Of a stretch of 38,223 nt of DNA, positions 1 to 8,675 are shown piece by piece; the stretch's first letter is position 1, and every line of letters starts with the position of its first letter. Position numbers and translations under genes: made by a program. Source of the stretch: Paracoccaceae bacterium (GTDB lineage Bacteria > Pseudomonadota > Alphaproteobacteria > Rhodobacterales > Rhodobacteraceae); the NCBI GenBank assembly GCA_021648225.1, contig JAKITE010000011.1, forward strand, positions 1 to 38,223, in the 5' to 3' direction. Under the pieces are notes generated by a model that saw nothing but the letters and a program-made list of their open reading frames with translations, ran no database searches and was not told where the DNA came from.

Positions 1-605
1 CCGCCAATGGCGGCACCGGCAAGGGTTTTCATCGGGCCGGGGCTGACGGCATTTACGCGAATACCCTCTGGCCCCAGATCATTGGCCAGATAGCGCACAG
101 TGCTTTCCAAAGCGGCTTTGGCCACGCCCATAACGTTATAATTCGGAATCACCCGCTGGCTGCCAAAATAGGTCAGGGTAATGATCGAGCCGCCGTTTTT
201 CATCAAAGGTGCCGCGCGGCGGGCCACATCAACAAGGCTGTAACAGGAAATATCCAGTGAATTCAGAAAATTGGCGCGGCTGGTGTTTAGAAACCGGCCG
301 TTCAATTCTTCTTTGTCGGAATAGGCAATGGCATGCACCAGAAAATCAATGCTGCCCCATTGTTCTTTGAGCGCCGCAAACACCGCATCCAGCGATTCCC
401 CGGACTGCACATCCGCATCCAGCACCAGACTGGAGCCAAGGCTTTCGGCCAGCGGTTTTACCCGTTTGCCAAACCCTTCGCCTTGATAGGTAAAGGCAAG
501 TTCCGCACCCTCGGCAGCCAATGCTTGCGCAATGCCCCATGCAATAGAGCGGTTATTCGCAACGCCCATAACAAGCCCGCGTTTGCCCTTCATCAAGTCA
601 GCCAT
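1..605 (-). CDS. fabI: Enoyl-[acyl-carrier-protein] reductase (NADH), FabI, C-terminus cut by window edge
   Basis: Catalyses the last, NADH-dependent reduction step of each fatty acid elongation cycle in the cytoplasm. The product starts MADLMKGKRGLVMGVANN, the FabI nucleotide-binding start with the divergent Rossmann glycine pattern, then reads NRSIAWGIAQALAAEGAEL. The active-site region reads YFGSQRVIPNYNVMGVAKAA, which contains the catalytic Tyr-x6-Lys pair of FabI. The last visible residues, MKTLAGAAIG, match the FabI region just after the SPGP loop. About 201 codons are visible of an expected 260 or so; the rest lies left of base 1. The start ATG (603-605) lies 5 bp after the fabB stop on the same strand, so the gene is the last member of a fabA-fabB-fabI run. 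Function is known from the family and the motifs are read directly. Confidence 0.95.
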   Translation of the reverse strand, partial: MADLMKGKRGLVMGVANNRSIAWGIAQALAAEGAELAFTYQGEGFGKRVKPLAESLGSSLVLDADVQSGESLDAVFAALKEQWGSIDFLVHAIAYSDKEELNGRFLNTSRANFLNSLDISCYSLVDVARRAAPLMKNGGSIITLTYFGSQRVIPNYNVMGVAKAALESTVRYLANDLGPEGIRVNAVSPGPMKTLAGAAIG

Positions 606-610
606 ATTTT

Positions 611-1837
611 TTACCCGTTAAATTTGCTTATTGCCAATGTTGCGTTTGTGCCACCAAAGCCAAAGCTGTTCGACAAAATTGTATCAAGCCCTGCATTATC
701 CCGTCTGACGGTCACGATCTCATCTTTATGCAATGCAGGGTCGAGGTCAACCACATTAGCCGATGCCGCGATATAATCATCCTGAAGCATCAGCAACGAA
801 TAGATGGCTTCTTGTGCGCCAGTGGCACCCAAGCTGTGCCCCGTCAGGGATTTGGTGCTGGAAATCGGCGGGGTAGAACCCTCGCCAAATACATTGCGCA
901 CGGCTTTTACCTCGGTCACATCGCCCGCAGGGGTCGAGGTGCCATGGGCGTTGATATAGGAAACCTTGTGATCGCCAAGGGTCGACATCGCCAGTTTCAT
1001 TGAGCGCTCGCCGCCCTCGCCACTGGGTGCAACCATATCATGGCCATCGGATGTGGCCCCGTAACCGGTGACCTCTGCGTATATTTTGGCACCGCGCGCC
1101 AAGGCATGCGATAATTCCTCAAGCACCACAATGCCGCCACCGCCGGCAATGACAAACCCGTCGCGGTTGGCATCAAACGCACGGCTGGCCAATTCTGGCG
1201 TTTCGTTATATTTGCTGCTCATCGCGCCCATGGCGTCAAACAGACAAGATAACGTCCAGTCCAGTTCCTCGCCTCCACCGGCAAAAACGATGTCCTGTTT
1301 GCCAAACTGGATTTGCTCAACCCCGTTGCCGATGCAATGGGCCGAGGTGGAACAGGCCGAGGTAATCGAATAATTCACGCCTTTGATCTTGAAAGGTGTG
1401 GCCAGACAGGCCGACGTGGTCGAGGACATGCCCCGCGTTACCATAAACGGCCCCATGCGTTTGGGTGCGCCTTTTTCAATCACGATCTTGTGGGCGTTAA
1501 ACAGGTGATGGGTTGATGGCCCGCCAGAGCCAACCACCAAGCCGGTGCGCTCATTGGAAACATCGCTGTCTTCCAGCCCGGAATCGTCAATCGCCTGTTG
1601 CATGGCGATATAGGTATAAGCCGCGCCATCGCCCATAAACCGGAAATTGCGCTTATCAATATGTTCTTTTACGTCGATATCGGGCTTGCCTTGAATGCGG
1701 CTGCGAAAGCCGTGGGTTTCGTGATCCGGCGCAAAAGAAATGCCGGATTTGCCGGATTTAAGCGAGGCATTGACCTGCTCCGCGTTCACTCCGATAGAAG
1801 ACACAATTCCGATTCCGGTTATAACGACTCGACGCAT
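611..1837 (-). CDS. fabB: 3-oxoacyl-ACP synthase I, FabB
   Basis: Condenses malonyl-ACP with acyl-ACP and is needed with FabA to keep the cis double bond during unsaturated fatty acid synthesis. The 408-residue product has the normal FabB length. The thiolase-fold active site is complete: the nucleophile Cys162 lies in TSACSTSAHCIG, the first His in NAHGTSTPAGD and the second His in KSLTGHSLGATGAQE. The N-terminus MRRVVITGIGIVSSIG and the C-terminus SNSFGFGGTNATL are typical of the family. The closest alternative is FabF, but adjacency to fabA and the HSLGATGAQE form favour FabB. It lies 63 bp downstream of fabA and 5 bp upstream of fabI, implying one transcript. Confidence 0.95.
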   Translation of the reverse strand: MRRVVITGIGIVSSIGVNAEQVNASLKSGKSGISFAPDHETHGFRSRIQGKPDIDVKEHIDKRNFRFMGDGAAYTYIAMQQAIDDSGLEDSDVSNERTGLVVGSGGPSTHHLFNAHKIVIEKGAPKRMGPFMVTRGMSSTTSACLATPFKIKGVNYSITSACSTSAHCIGNGVEQIQFGKQDIVFAGGGEELDWTLSCLFDAMGAMSSKYNETPELASRAFDANRDGFVIAGGGGIVVLEELSHALARGAKIYAEVTGYGATSDGHDMVAPSGEGGERSMKLAMSTLGDHKVSYINAHGTSTPAGDVTEVKAVRNVFGEGSTPPISSTKSLTGHSLGATGAQEAIYSLLMLQDDYIAASANVVDLDPALHKDEIVTVRRDNAGLDTILSNSFGFGGTNATLAISKFNG

Positions 1838-1900
1838 GATATTTCCTTTGTTCTGAACTTGCCCAGCATATAGTCATAGCTGCCACAAAAAACGAGTGGT

Positions 1901-2407
1901 TTATTCCTGAAACAGCCCGACTTTCATATCGGTAACCGTAAAGGCCAGCTCTCCGTCAATTTTAACGGTGCCATTGGCCACGCCCAGTTTCAGGCGACGA
2001 TCAATGATACGGGTGAACTGCACATCATATTCCAGCAGTTTTTTATCCGGCGTGATCATGCTGGTCAGCTTGACCTCGCCAACCCCCAGCGCGCGGCCCT
2101 TGCCCTGCATATTACGCCAGCCAAGGTTGAAACCGGTTAGCTGCCACAAACCATCCAGACCCAAACAGCCCGGCATCACCGGATCTGACAGGAAATGACA
2201 CTGGAAAAACCAGAGATCGGGATGGATGTCGAATTCTGCGGTGATATGACCCTTGCCATGCTCACCGCCATCTGCGGAAACATCGGTAATCCGGTCCATC
2301 ATCAACATGGGCGGCGCGGGCAAAAGCGCGTTTCCGGGGCCAAACATCTCGCCACGGGCACATTCCATCAGGGCGTCTTTGTCAAAGAAAGTAGGGCGTT
2401 CAGTCAT
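1901..2407 (-). CDS. fabA: 3-hydroxydecanoyl-ACP dehydratase/isomerase, FabA
   Basis: Dehydrates 3-hydroxydecanoyl-ACP and isomerises trans-2- to cis-3-decenoyl-ACP, the branch point of anaerobic unsaturated fatty acid synthesis. The product is 168 residues, close to the usual 170 or so. The single-hotdog active site is visible: His71 in FFQCHFLSDPVMPG and Asp85 in CLGLDGLWQLTGF. The start at 2407 gives the expected FabA N-terminus. A perfect inverted repeat (2461-2480) lies 54-73 bp upstream of the ATG. The gene heads the fabA-fabB-fabI run. Many Rhodobacterales have an irr-type regulator next to fabA; here the neighbour is a small lipoprotein gene instead. Confidence 0.96.
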   Translation of the reverse strand: MTERPTFFDKDALMECARGEMFGPGNALLPAPPMLMMDRITDVSADGGEHGKGHITAEFDIHPDLWFFQCHFLSDPVMPGCLGLDGLWQLTGFNLGWRNMQGKGRALGVGEVKLTSMITPDKKLLEYDVQFTRIIDRRLKLGVANGTVKIDGELAFTVTDMKVGLFQE

Positions 2408-2460
2408 GGGTGCTGCATCCTTTGCCTGTTGCAGATAGCTTTATTTCAAAACTGTAACAT

Positions 2461-2480
2461 TTGCGCCCCACGGGGCGCAA
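2461..2480. terminator. Perfect GC-rich inverted repeat between the I78 lipoprotein gene and fabA
   Basis: TTGCGCCCC and GGGGCGCAA flank a two-base centre, giving a very stable hairpin on either strand. It lies 38 bp past the stop of the 2518-2826 gene and 54 bp before fabA, all on the minus strand. It could terminate the lipoprotein transcript or be part of the fabA leader. No strong U-tract follows on the minus strand. A second small hairpin (CAAATC-TGGG-GATTTG, 2492-2507) lies between it and the stop. Confidence 0.45.
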
Positions 2481-2517
2481 TAGGTCAGGTGCAAATCTGG
2501 GGATTTGATGTTTTGGT

Positions 2518-2826
2518 TTAGCCGCAAGCAACGTGGACAATTGTGCCATTGGCGGCAATGCCGATATTCAACCGCGTTCTGACTGCATCATGGGTATAAA
2601 CCGTGCCGGGGCGAATGATGCGGGTTCCGGCGGGCAAGGTAACCCCCGAAAGCGCCGATTCGTTTTGTTCCAGCAGCTGTTGCAGCCCAGCCGCCCCACA
2701 ATTGCCACTGACAATCGTGGGGACGGAGAAGCTATTGGGCGAACTGGTTTCTGTAATTTGAAAATTACCCTGAGGTAAACAACCACTTAACAACATGGAA
2801 CACAAAACGATGCCTAAAGCTCTCAT
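2518..2826 (-). CDS. Small lipoprotein of the I78 peptidase-inhibitor type
   Basis: The 102-residue product starts with a lipoprotein signal peptide (MRALGIVLCSMLLSGC; lipobox LSGC), so it is probably lipid-anchored in the periplasm. The mature part follows the I78 inhibitor pattern: Cys-Gly-Ala near the start, a LLEQNESAL segment, RIIRPGTVYTHDAV, RLNIGI, and a terminal VHVACG that would pair with the first Cys. Family members inhibit serine proteases such as chymotrypsin and subtilisin; the target here is unknown. A GGAGAG ribosome site lies just upstream of the ATG. It sits upstream of fabA on the same strand, separated by a strong hairpin, so co-regulation with lipid synthesis is not implied. 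Confidence 0.8.
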   Translation of the reverse strand: MRALGIVLCSMLLSGCLPQGNFQITETSSPNSFSVPTIVSGNCGAAGLQQLLEQNESALSGVTLPAGTRIIRPGTVYTHDAVRTRLNIGIAANGTIVHVACG

Positions 2827-3400
2827 TGATACTCTCCAAAAATTTTACGGTTTACGAATTCTTCATAAATCTGAAGTTAGGCGGAATTTAGGCTCATGTC
2901 AAAAAAATCCATACAACACGAAATTGTGATTATTAACCCGCCAAGCGGAAAAACAGCTTTTTTGCAATGACTTACGCGGGAATTGCCGAAGATAGGCCTA
3001 AATTTCATTTATTACCATTGGTTAATTTCAGGTTACTTTTGCGGATTTTCTATTGATCAGATGCAAAAAATGCAAATTTTTTAGATAAAACTGTCGCCAA
3101 TCCGACAGCAAGTAAAGGAATCAGCGGTATGTTCGGCTTGTTCAAGGTGTCGATGTGCCCAGCCAATTTCGGGGTGGGTTCAGTAAAAAGTATAGCCAAA
3201 GGCATCGGGATTTTCCTCGGTGAGGGCGGCCAGCTTTTAACAAGTGATGACCGCAAACACGCAGATCGACTTTCCTTCTTGGCGGCAGGATCTCTTTTTC
3301 AACGGCACAGAATAGTGTGTCGTAGGCGGATATTGGCGCTTTGAACACTTTATAAATTGCGCATCTTGCATAGGGTAACAGCCTCGACTAGTAATTTGCC
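2827..3400. other. Long intergenic region, mostly featureless
   Basis: These 574 bp separate the I78 lipoprotein gene and the divergent Crp/Fnr gene. The sequence is AT-richer than its neighbours. The only coding candidate seen is a 51-codon minus-strand ORF at 3050-3205, listed separately. No tRNA-like or clear small-RNA structure was recognised. Promoters for both flanking genes must lie here, but no convincing -35/-10 pair was found. Confidence 0.5.
3050..3205 (-). CDS. Possible 51-residue small protein, unknown function
   Basis: An ATG at 3203-3205 is preceded on the minus strand by GAGGA about 8 bases upstream, a good ribosome site, and runs 51 codons to a TAG. The product begins MPLAILFTEPTPKLAGHIDT and has one weakly hydrophobic stretch near its middle (IPLIPLLAVGLATVL) followed by two lysines, so it could be a single-pass membrane peptide. 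It lies upstream of the I78 lipoprotein gene on the same strand with a gap of about 220 bp. No family is recognised. It may be a chance ORF in an intergenic region. Confidence 0.3.
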   Translation of the reverse strand: MPLAILFTEPTPKLAGHIDTLNKPNIPLIPLLAVGLATVLSKKFAFFASDQ

Positions 3401-4075
3401 ATGCACACCCAGATTGAAAATAGCAAAAGATTTCCGCATTTGGCCAATTGCCAGCTATTACAAAATATTCCGGCTGATCTTGGTAAAGATTTTTTGAACA
3501 AATCTGTGGTTAAAACCTTTAAGCATGACAAGGTTTTTATTGAACAAGGTCAGGTTTCCAGCGGCATTTATCTGATCGCCCACGGTAAGGTCGAAATATC
3601 GCGGCTTAATCATTCTGGCCAAAGCGCGTTTATGTATCTGGCAGAGATTGGCGGCTGTATTGGCGAAATCGAGGCCATTGCAGAAAAAGAATATATCGCC
3701 AGTTGCACCGCCAAAAAGGGCACCATCCTGTTGTTTTTGCCACGACAGCATCTGCTGGGCTATCTCCAACATCTGGAATTTGTCAAAAACCTGTCGCTGA
3801 TTTTTCTGGAACGTATGGAAAGCAACAATTCGTTCCGTTCCATCGATAAGCTGGACCCGGTAGATATCCGTTTACGCGCCTATTTGCACTTTATGTCGAG
3901 GCGAAGCCCGAAAATTGAAAAAAGCCAGGCCGATCTGGCAGATATTATTTGCTGTTCGCGCCAAACCATGAACAAGGAGCTGGGCAAGCTGCGTAAATTG
4001 GGCATACTTGATATAAAAAGTGGCGCTGTGGTTATCCTCGACCACGAAACGCTGGCCGAGGGTATTGACCGGTAA
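3401..4075 (+). CDS. Crp/Fnr-family transcriptional regulator
   Basis: A 224-residue cytoplasmic DNA-binding protein. The N-terminal two-thirds is a cyclic-nucleotide-binding-type beta roll (SSGIYLIAHGKVEISRL and IGGCIGEIEAIAEKEY are the conserved turns). It is followed by a dimer helix and a C-terminal winged helix with recognition helix near CSRQTMNKELGKLRKLGIL. The four-cysteine arrangement of FNR oxygen sensors is absent, so an iron-sulfur O2 sensor is unlikely; the ligand is unknown. No good ribosome site precedes the ATG. It is convergent with acs, whose stop lies 11 bp beyond its own. Because Crp-family proteins control acs elsewhere, regulation of the neighbouring acetate operon is plausible but only inferred. 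Confidence 0.85.
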   Translation: MHTQIENSKRFPHLANCQLLQNIPADLGKDFLNKSVVKTFKHDKVFIEQGQVSSGIYLIAHGKVEISRLNHSGQSAFMYLAEIGGCIGEIEAIAEKEYIASCTAKKGTILLFLPRQHLLGYLQHLEFVKNLSLIFLERMESNNSFRSIDKLDPVDIRLRAYLHFMSRRSPKIEKSQADLADIICCSRQTMNKELGKLRKLGILDIKSGAVVILDHETLAEGIDR

Positions 4076-4094
4076 TAATAGCCGGCTTACCGGT
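4068..4094. terminator. Inverted repeat spanning the two convergent stop codons
   Basis: ACCGGTAA (4068-4075) and TTACCGGT (4087-4094) form an 8-bp stem with an 11-base loop. The stop codons of the Crp/Fnr gene and of acs both lie inside the stem. It could act as a shared bidirectional terminator, but no clear U-tract is seen and the symmetry may be coincidental, since both genes end in an Arg codon plus TAA. Confidence 0.35.
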
Positions 4095-6033
4095 TCATAC
4101 GGTTTTCAATCAGATCATCGACCACCGACGGGTCCGCCAAAGTGGATGTATCCCCCAAAGCACCATAATCATTTTCAGCAATTTTACGCAAAATACGCCG
4201 CATGATCTTGCCGGAGCGGGTTTTGGGCAGGCCGGGTGCCCATTGCAACAGGTCCGGCTTGGCAATCGGGCCGATTTCTTTGCGGACCCATTGTTGTAAT
4301 TCAGCCCGCAAATCATCGGAATATTCCTCGCCGGCCATCAGGGTGACATAGGCATAAATACCTTGGCCCTTGATGGCATGGGGATAGCCAACCACGGCAG
4401 CTTCGGAAACTTTGGGATGGGCGACAAGGGCCGATTCGACCTCGGCTGTGCCCATGCGGTGACCTGATACATTGATCACATCGTCAACACGGCCAGTGAT
4501 CCAGTAATAACCATCCGCATCGCGTTTGCAGCCATCGCCGGAAAAATAATAGCCTTTGTAATCGGCAAAATAAGCACTGAGGAACCGTTCGGGGTTTTCA
4601 TAAACCCCGCGCATCATGCTGGGCCAGCTTTCCTTCATGCACAGCACGCCTTCGGCTTCCATAGTGGTGATTTCCTGCCCGGTTTGCGGGTCAAGGATAA
4701 TCGGTTCAATGCCAAAAAACGGTCGGGTGGCTGACCCCGGTTTCAGCACTGTTGCACCCGGCAGAGGCGTCAACAAAATGCCGCCGGTTTCGGTTTGCCA
4801 CCATGTATCGACGATCGGGCAATTGCCCTTGCCGATGGTATTGTAATACCACTCCCATGCTTCGGGATTGATAGGCTCGCCGACCGATCCCAATGTGCGC
4901 AGGGATGACAGGTCTTTGCCTTCGACAAAGCTGTCGCCTTGGGCCATCAATGCGCGAATCGCGGTCGGGGCGGTATAGAAAATATTGACCGAATGCTTTT
5001 CGCAAACATCCCAGAAACGCCCCGCATCGGGATAGGTAGGCACGCCCTCAAACATCAAAGTTGTCGCACCGTTGGCCAGCGGGCCATAGACAATATAGCT
5101 GTGACCGGTCACCCAGCCTACGTCAGCGGTGCACCAGTATATATCGCCATCATGGTAATCAAACACATATTGATGGGTCATCATTGCATATAAAAGATAC
5201 CCGCCCGTGCTATGCACAACGCCTTTGGGTTTGCCGGTGGAACCGGATGTATAAAGGATAAACAGCGGGTCTTCGGCGTTCATCGGTTCAACCGGACAAT
5301 CAGCGCTAACGCTGGCCATTTCGGTTTTATAGTCAAAATCACGGCCGGATTTCAGGCCGGTATCTGCACCGGTGCGCGCCACCACCAGCGTGGTGACATC
5401 ACCGGAAATTTTCAGCGCGGCATCGACGTTTGATTTCAGCGGCGTGTTGCGCCCGCCGCGCGGGGCCTCATCCGCTGTAACCACCAGTTTGGCACCGGAA
5501 TCGGCAATGCGGGAACCCAATGCCTCGGGCGAGAACCCTGCAAAAACAATTGAATGCACGGCACCAATTCTGGCGCAGGCCAGCATTGCATAAGCAGCCT
5601 CGGGGATCATCGGCATGTATAGAACCACACGATCGCCTTTGCTTACGCCCAGTTTTTTATAGACATTGGCCAGACGGCTGACTTTTTCATGCAATTCATT
5701 ATAGGTAATTTTGCTGTCAATTGCCGGATCATCGCTTTCCCAGATGATCGCCACCTGATCGCCGCGTGTCGCCAGATGGCGATCAACACAATTGGCGCAG
5801 ACATTCAATTCGCCGTCTTCGAACCATTTGATCGAGACATTGCCATAGTCAAAACTGCTGTTTTTGACCACTGAAAACGGTGTGATCCATTGCAGCCGGT
5901 CGCGGGCTTGTTTGCCCCAGAATGCATCGGGATCCTTGATCGATTCCGCATACATTTCCTGATATTGCACATCATTCAGATGGGCGCGCGCGATAACCTC
6001 CGCAGACGGGGCGTGGATTTGTGTTTCAGTCAT
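4087..6033 (-). CDS. acs: Acetyl-CoA synthetase (AMP-forming), Acs
   Basis: Activates acetate to acetyl-CoA through acetyl-AMP, allowing scavenging of low acetate. The 648 residues match full-length Acs. Diagnostic motifs are the phosphate-binding loop YTSGSTGKPKGVVHSTGGYL, the substrate-pocket WWQTETGG, the hinge TGRVDDVINVSGHRMGTAE, and the C-terminal PKTRSGKIMRR. Lys609 in that last motif matches the lysine acetylated in Salmonella Acs in sequence and numbering, so acetylation control is likely by homology. The gene starts 14 bp after livF, making it the last gene of the ABC-importer operon. This coupling suggests that the importer's substrate, or a breakdown product of it, is a short-chain acid. 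Propionyl activity cannot be excluded. Confidence 0.96.
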   Translation of the reverse strand: MTETQIHAPSAEVIARAHLNDVQYQEMYAESIKDPDAFWGKQARDRLQWITPFSVVKNSSFDYGNVSIKWFEDGELNVCANCVDRHLATRGDQVAIIWESDDPAIDSKITYNELHEKVSRLANVYKKLGVSKGDRVVLYMPMIPEAAYAMLACARIGAVHSIVFAGFSPEALGSRIADSGAKLVVTADEAPRGGRNTPLKSNVDAALKISGDVTTLVVARTGADTGLKSGRDFDYKTEMASVSADCPVEPMNAEDPLFILYTSGSTGKPKGVVHSTGGYLLYAMMTHQYVFDYHDGDIYWCTADVGWVTGHSYIVYGPLANGATTLMFEGVPTYPDAGRFWDVCEKHSVNIFYTAPTAIRALMAQGDSFVEGKDLSSLRTLGSVGEPINPEAWEWYYNTIGKGNCPIVDTWWQTETGGILLTPLPGATVLKPGSATRPFFGIEPIILDPQTGQEITTMEAEGVLCMKESWPSMMRGVYENPERFLSAYFADYKGYYFSGDGCKRDADGYYWITGRVDDVINVSGHRMGTAEVESALVAHPKVSEAAVVGYPHAIKGQGIYAYVTLMAGEEYSDDLRAELQQWVRKEIGPIAKPDLLQWAPGLPKTRSGKIMRRILRKIAENDYGALGDTSTLADPSVVDDLIENRMNR

Positions 6034-6047
6034 GAGTATACCTTTAC

Positions 6048-6773
6048 CTAGATCGCCAGATATTCTTCGCGCAGTGCAACATTTTCCAGAACTTCCGAGG
6101 CCAAGCCGTCAAATACCACCACGCCCGTATCCAGAATTACCGCCCTGTCCGACAGTTTTAACGCCGCAACCGCGTTTTGTTCAACGATTATTGTTGTAAT
6201 GCCCAATTCCCTGATTTCTTGCAGGGTTTTGGTGATTTCCTGCACAATCACCGGCGCCAGGCCTTCAAACGGTTCGTCCAGCAACAGCAATTTCAAATCC
6301 CGCGCCAGCGCCCTGCCGATGGCCAGCATTTGCTGCTCGCCGCCCGACAGGGTTGTGCCTTCCTGTTTACGACGTTCTTTTAGACGGGGGAACAATTCAA
6401 AAATCCGTTCAACCGACCAGCCGATCGGTGGTGCGATCTGGGCCAGTTTCAGGTTTTCCTCAACCGTCAGACCTTGAATAATGCGGCGATCCTCGGGCAC
6501 CAGCCCCACGCCGCACTGAGAAGCCTGATAGGATTGTTTGTCATGTAACGATTGATGGTCCAGCCATATCTCGCCTTGTTTCAGCTCAGGGTCGGCCAGC
6601 CGCGCGATGGCCCGCAAGGTAGAGGTTTTGCCCGCACCATTACGGCCCAAAAGCGCCAGAATCTCGCCTTCATGCACGTTAAAGCTAACGCCTTGCACGA
6701 TATAGCTTTCGCCGTAATAGGCGTGAATATCATGCACAGAAAGATAAGCGGGTCTGTTGGTTGCGTCGTTCAT
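6048..6773 (-). CDS. livF: HAAT-family ABC transporter ATP-binding protein, LivF type
   Basis: One of two cytoplasmic ATPases driving import through the LivH/LivM-type permeases. The 241-residue product has Walker A GRNGAGKTS, a Q-loop region, signature LSGGEQQM and Walker B LLLLDEPFEGLAP, followed by the switch His region IIVEQN typical of LivF. Its ATG overlaps the livG stop by four bases (ATGA), indicating translational coupling. acs follows 14 bp later. LivF is a family name; the substrate is not established. Confidence 0.93.
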   Translation of the reverse strand: MNDATNRPAYLSVHDIHAYYGESYIVQGVSFNVHEGEILALLGRNGAGKTSTLRAIARLADPELKQGEIWLDHQSLHDKQSYQASQCGVGLVPEDRRIIQGLTVEENLKLAQIAPPIGWSVERIFELFPRLKERRKQEGTTLSGGEQQMLAIGRALARDLKLLLLDEPFEGLAPVIVQEITKTLQEIRELGITTIIVEQNAVAALKLSDRAVILDTGVVVFDGLASEVLENVALREEYLAI

Positions 6774-7528
6774 ACTTCGGCCTCCCCAAGGTAAGCTTCG
6801 CGGACTTTCGGGTGGGTTTTGATGTTTTCGGGTGTGTCCTCGGCGATAATCGCGCCTTGGGCCAGCACCGAAATGGTGGTGGCAAGGCTGAACACCACAT
6901 GCATGTCATGCTCAATAATTACCATGGTAATACCGCGCGATTCAGAGATATGTTTCAACAGATCAATGGTGTTGTTGGTATCGGCCCGCGCCATGCCGGC
7001 AGTGGGTTCGTCCAGCAACAGCAATTTTGGTTCCTGCACCAGACACATGGCCATTTCAAGCCGGCGTTTATCACCGCGTGACAAAGACCCGCCATGCATC
7101 GACAATTTGTCTTTCATGCCCATGTCTTCCAGCACGGTTTCGGCCTGACTGCGGATTTCCGCATCCTTTGACACCTTGGCAAAAGCGTTGATCTTGAAGG
7201 CGCCATCGCGGTGGGCATAACAGGGGATCATCACGTTTTCCAACACACTTAGTTCGGTAAAGATTTCCGGCGTTTGAAACACCCGCGAAATGCCAAGCTG
7301 GTTAATCTGGTGGGGTTTCTTGCCCAGCACCGTCTGGCCCTCAAACAGCACCGATCCGGTATCGGGTTTCAGCTTGCCGATCAGGCAATTCAGAAAGGTG
7401 GATTTGCCTGCGCCGTTGGGGCCGATAATGGCGTGTAAAGATCCTTGTTCAACATTCAGGTCAACATTGTTCAGCGCGTGTAATCCGCCAAAATGTTTGT
7501 TGACGTTGCTTACTTCGAGAATGCCCAT
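6770..7528 (-). CDS. livG: HAAT-family ABC transporter ATP-binding protein, LivG type
   Basis: The second ATPase of the importer, 252 residues. Walker A is GPNGAGKST and Walker B is LLLLDEPTAGM, followed by the switch segment VIIEHDMHVVF typical of LivG. The ABC signature reads LSRGDKRRLE instead of the canonical LSGGQ; related substitutions occur in HAAT LivG/UrtD-like proteins, so activity is still expected. The gene starts 3 bp after livM and overlaps livF. Confidence 0.93.
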   Translation of the reverse strand: MGILEVSNVNKHFGGLHALNNVDLNVEQGSLHAIIGPNGAGKSTFLNCLIGKLKPDTGSVLFEGQTVLGKKPHQINQLGISRVFQTPEIFTELSVLENVMIPCYAHRDGAFKINAFAKVSKDAEIRSQAETVLEDMGMKDKLSMHGGSLSRGDKRRLEMAMCLVQEPKLLLLDEPTAGMARADTNNTIDLLKHISESRGITMVIIEHDMHVVFSLATTISVLAQGAIIAEDTPENIKTHPKVREAYLGEAEV

Positions 7529-7531
7529 CGC

Positions 7532-8671
7532 CTAGACCTCCTGCTTTGATTTGCGCCGGAACAAACCGCCGATACGTTTGGAGCCATCAACCAGCCCGCC
7601 GGGTAAAAAGATCACCACAAGCATAAACAAAGCCCCCAATGTCAGGTGCCAGCCTTTGCCAACAAACGGATAGATGATGGCCACAATGATGTTTTCCAAC
7701 CATGCAGGCATAAACGAAAACCAGCCATGCAGAACCACCGCGTTGATTTTCGAGAAAATATTCTCGAAATATTTGATAAATACCGCGCCCAGAACAGGGC
7801 CGGTCAGGGTGCCCATACCGCCAAGCACCACCATCAGCACCACTTCGCCGCCAACGGTCCATTGCATGCGTTCAGCCCCCGCAAGCGGGTCCATCGCCGC
7901 CAGCAAACCGCCCGCCAATCCGGCAAACATGCCCGAAATAACAAACGCCGCCAAGGTATAAGGCCGAGCGCTGATGCCGGTATAATTCAGCCTCGTCTGG
8001 TTGGATTTGATCGCCCGCAGCATCATGCCAAAGGGCGATCTGAATATCCGTATCGCGATATAAAACGATGCGATAAGCAGAAAAGCACTGACATAAAACC
8101 CGTAATTGAACTGCAATTCATAGCCCATAAAAGTCGGGTTCCAGAATACTTCGCGCATCTCGAAACCAAATAGGTTTGTGGAGGGCAATGTGCCCTCGGG
8201 TGAAGCCGCATCCAGAATACGTGGATCATTCAGGCGCAATTGCAGGCCGGTTTCGCCATTGGTCAGCGGGGTTAGCACCGAATAGGCCAGGTTATAGCTC
8301 ATCTGCGCGAAAGCCAGCGTCAGGATCGAGAAATAAATCCCCGAGCGGCGCAGGCTGACATAGCCGATAATCAATGAAAACACGCCGGCGATTACAACCG
8401 CCAGAATTAGTGCAGGCAGGATATTCATGGTCAGCAGCTTGAACATCCACACCGCCGCATAAGACCCCACACCCAGAAAAGCCGCATGGCCAAAGGACAG
8501 GTATCCGGTCAACCCGAACAGAATGTTGAACCCGATGGCAAAAATACCATAAATTGCAAAACGCTGCATCAGATCGGGATAGGCTGCACCTGTCGGGGCC
8601 AAAAGCACCGGTGCCAGCAAAACGATGATCGCAAAGATCAGCAGGGTCCGTTTGTCGTTGAATTTTGCCAT
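7532..8671 (-). CDS. livM: HAAT-family ABC transporter permease, LivM type
   Basis: An inner-membrane permease of 379 residues with roughly ten hydrophobic segments. The LivM hallmarks are GINILFGLTGYLSFGHAAF-like residues near position 50, here read as GFNILFGLTGYLSFGHAAFL, and a GGMGTLTGPVLGA motif near residue 280, which contacts the ATPases. The C-terminus is basic and cytoplasmic (KRIGGLFRRKSKQ). It lies between livH and livG with gaps of 4 and 3 bp. It ends in TAG, which shows that amber is an ordinary stop in this genome. Confidence 0.93.
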   Translation of the reverse strand: MAKFNDKRTLLIFAIIVLLAPVLLAPTGAAYPDLMQRFAIYGIFAIGFNILFGLTGYLSFGHAAFLGVGSYAAVWMFKLLTMNILPALILAVVIAGVFSLIIGYVSLRRSGIYFSILTLAFAQMSYNLAYSVLTPLTNGETGLQLRLNDPRILDAASPEGTLPSTNLFGFEMREVFWNPTFMGYELQFNYGFYVSAFLLIASFYIAIRIFRSPFGMMLRAIKSNQTRLNYTGISARPYTLAAFVISGMFAGLAGGLLAAMDPLAGAERMQWTVGGEVVLMVVLGGMGTLTGPVLGAVFIKYFENIFSKINAVVLHGWFSFMPAWLENIIVAIIYPFVGKGWHLTLGALFMLVVIFLPGGLVDGSKRIGGLFRRKSKQEV

Positions 8672-8675
8672 TGCT

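Noticed and set aside
333..776. Plus-strand frame across fabI and fabB
   Set aside because: It is a shadow of two well-supported minus-strand genes.
3053..3066. FNR-type box TTGAT-N4-TGCAA in the gap before the Crp/Fnr gene
   Set aside because: The right half differs from ATCAA at two positions and the site is more than 300 bp from the gene start.
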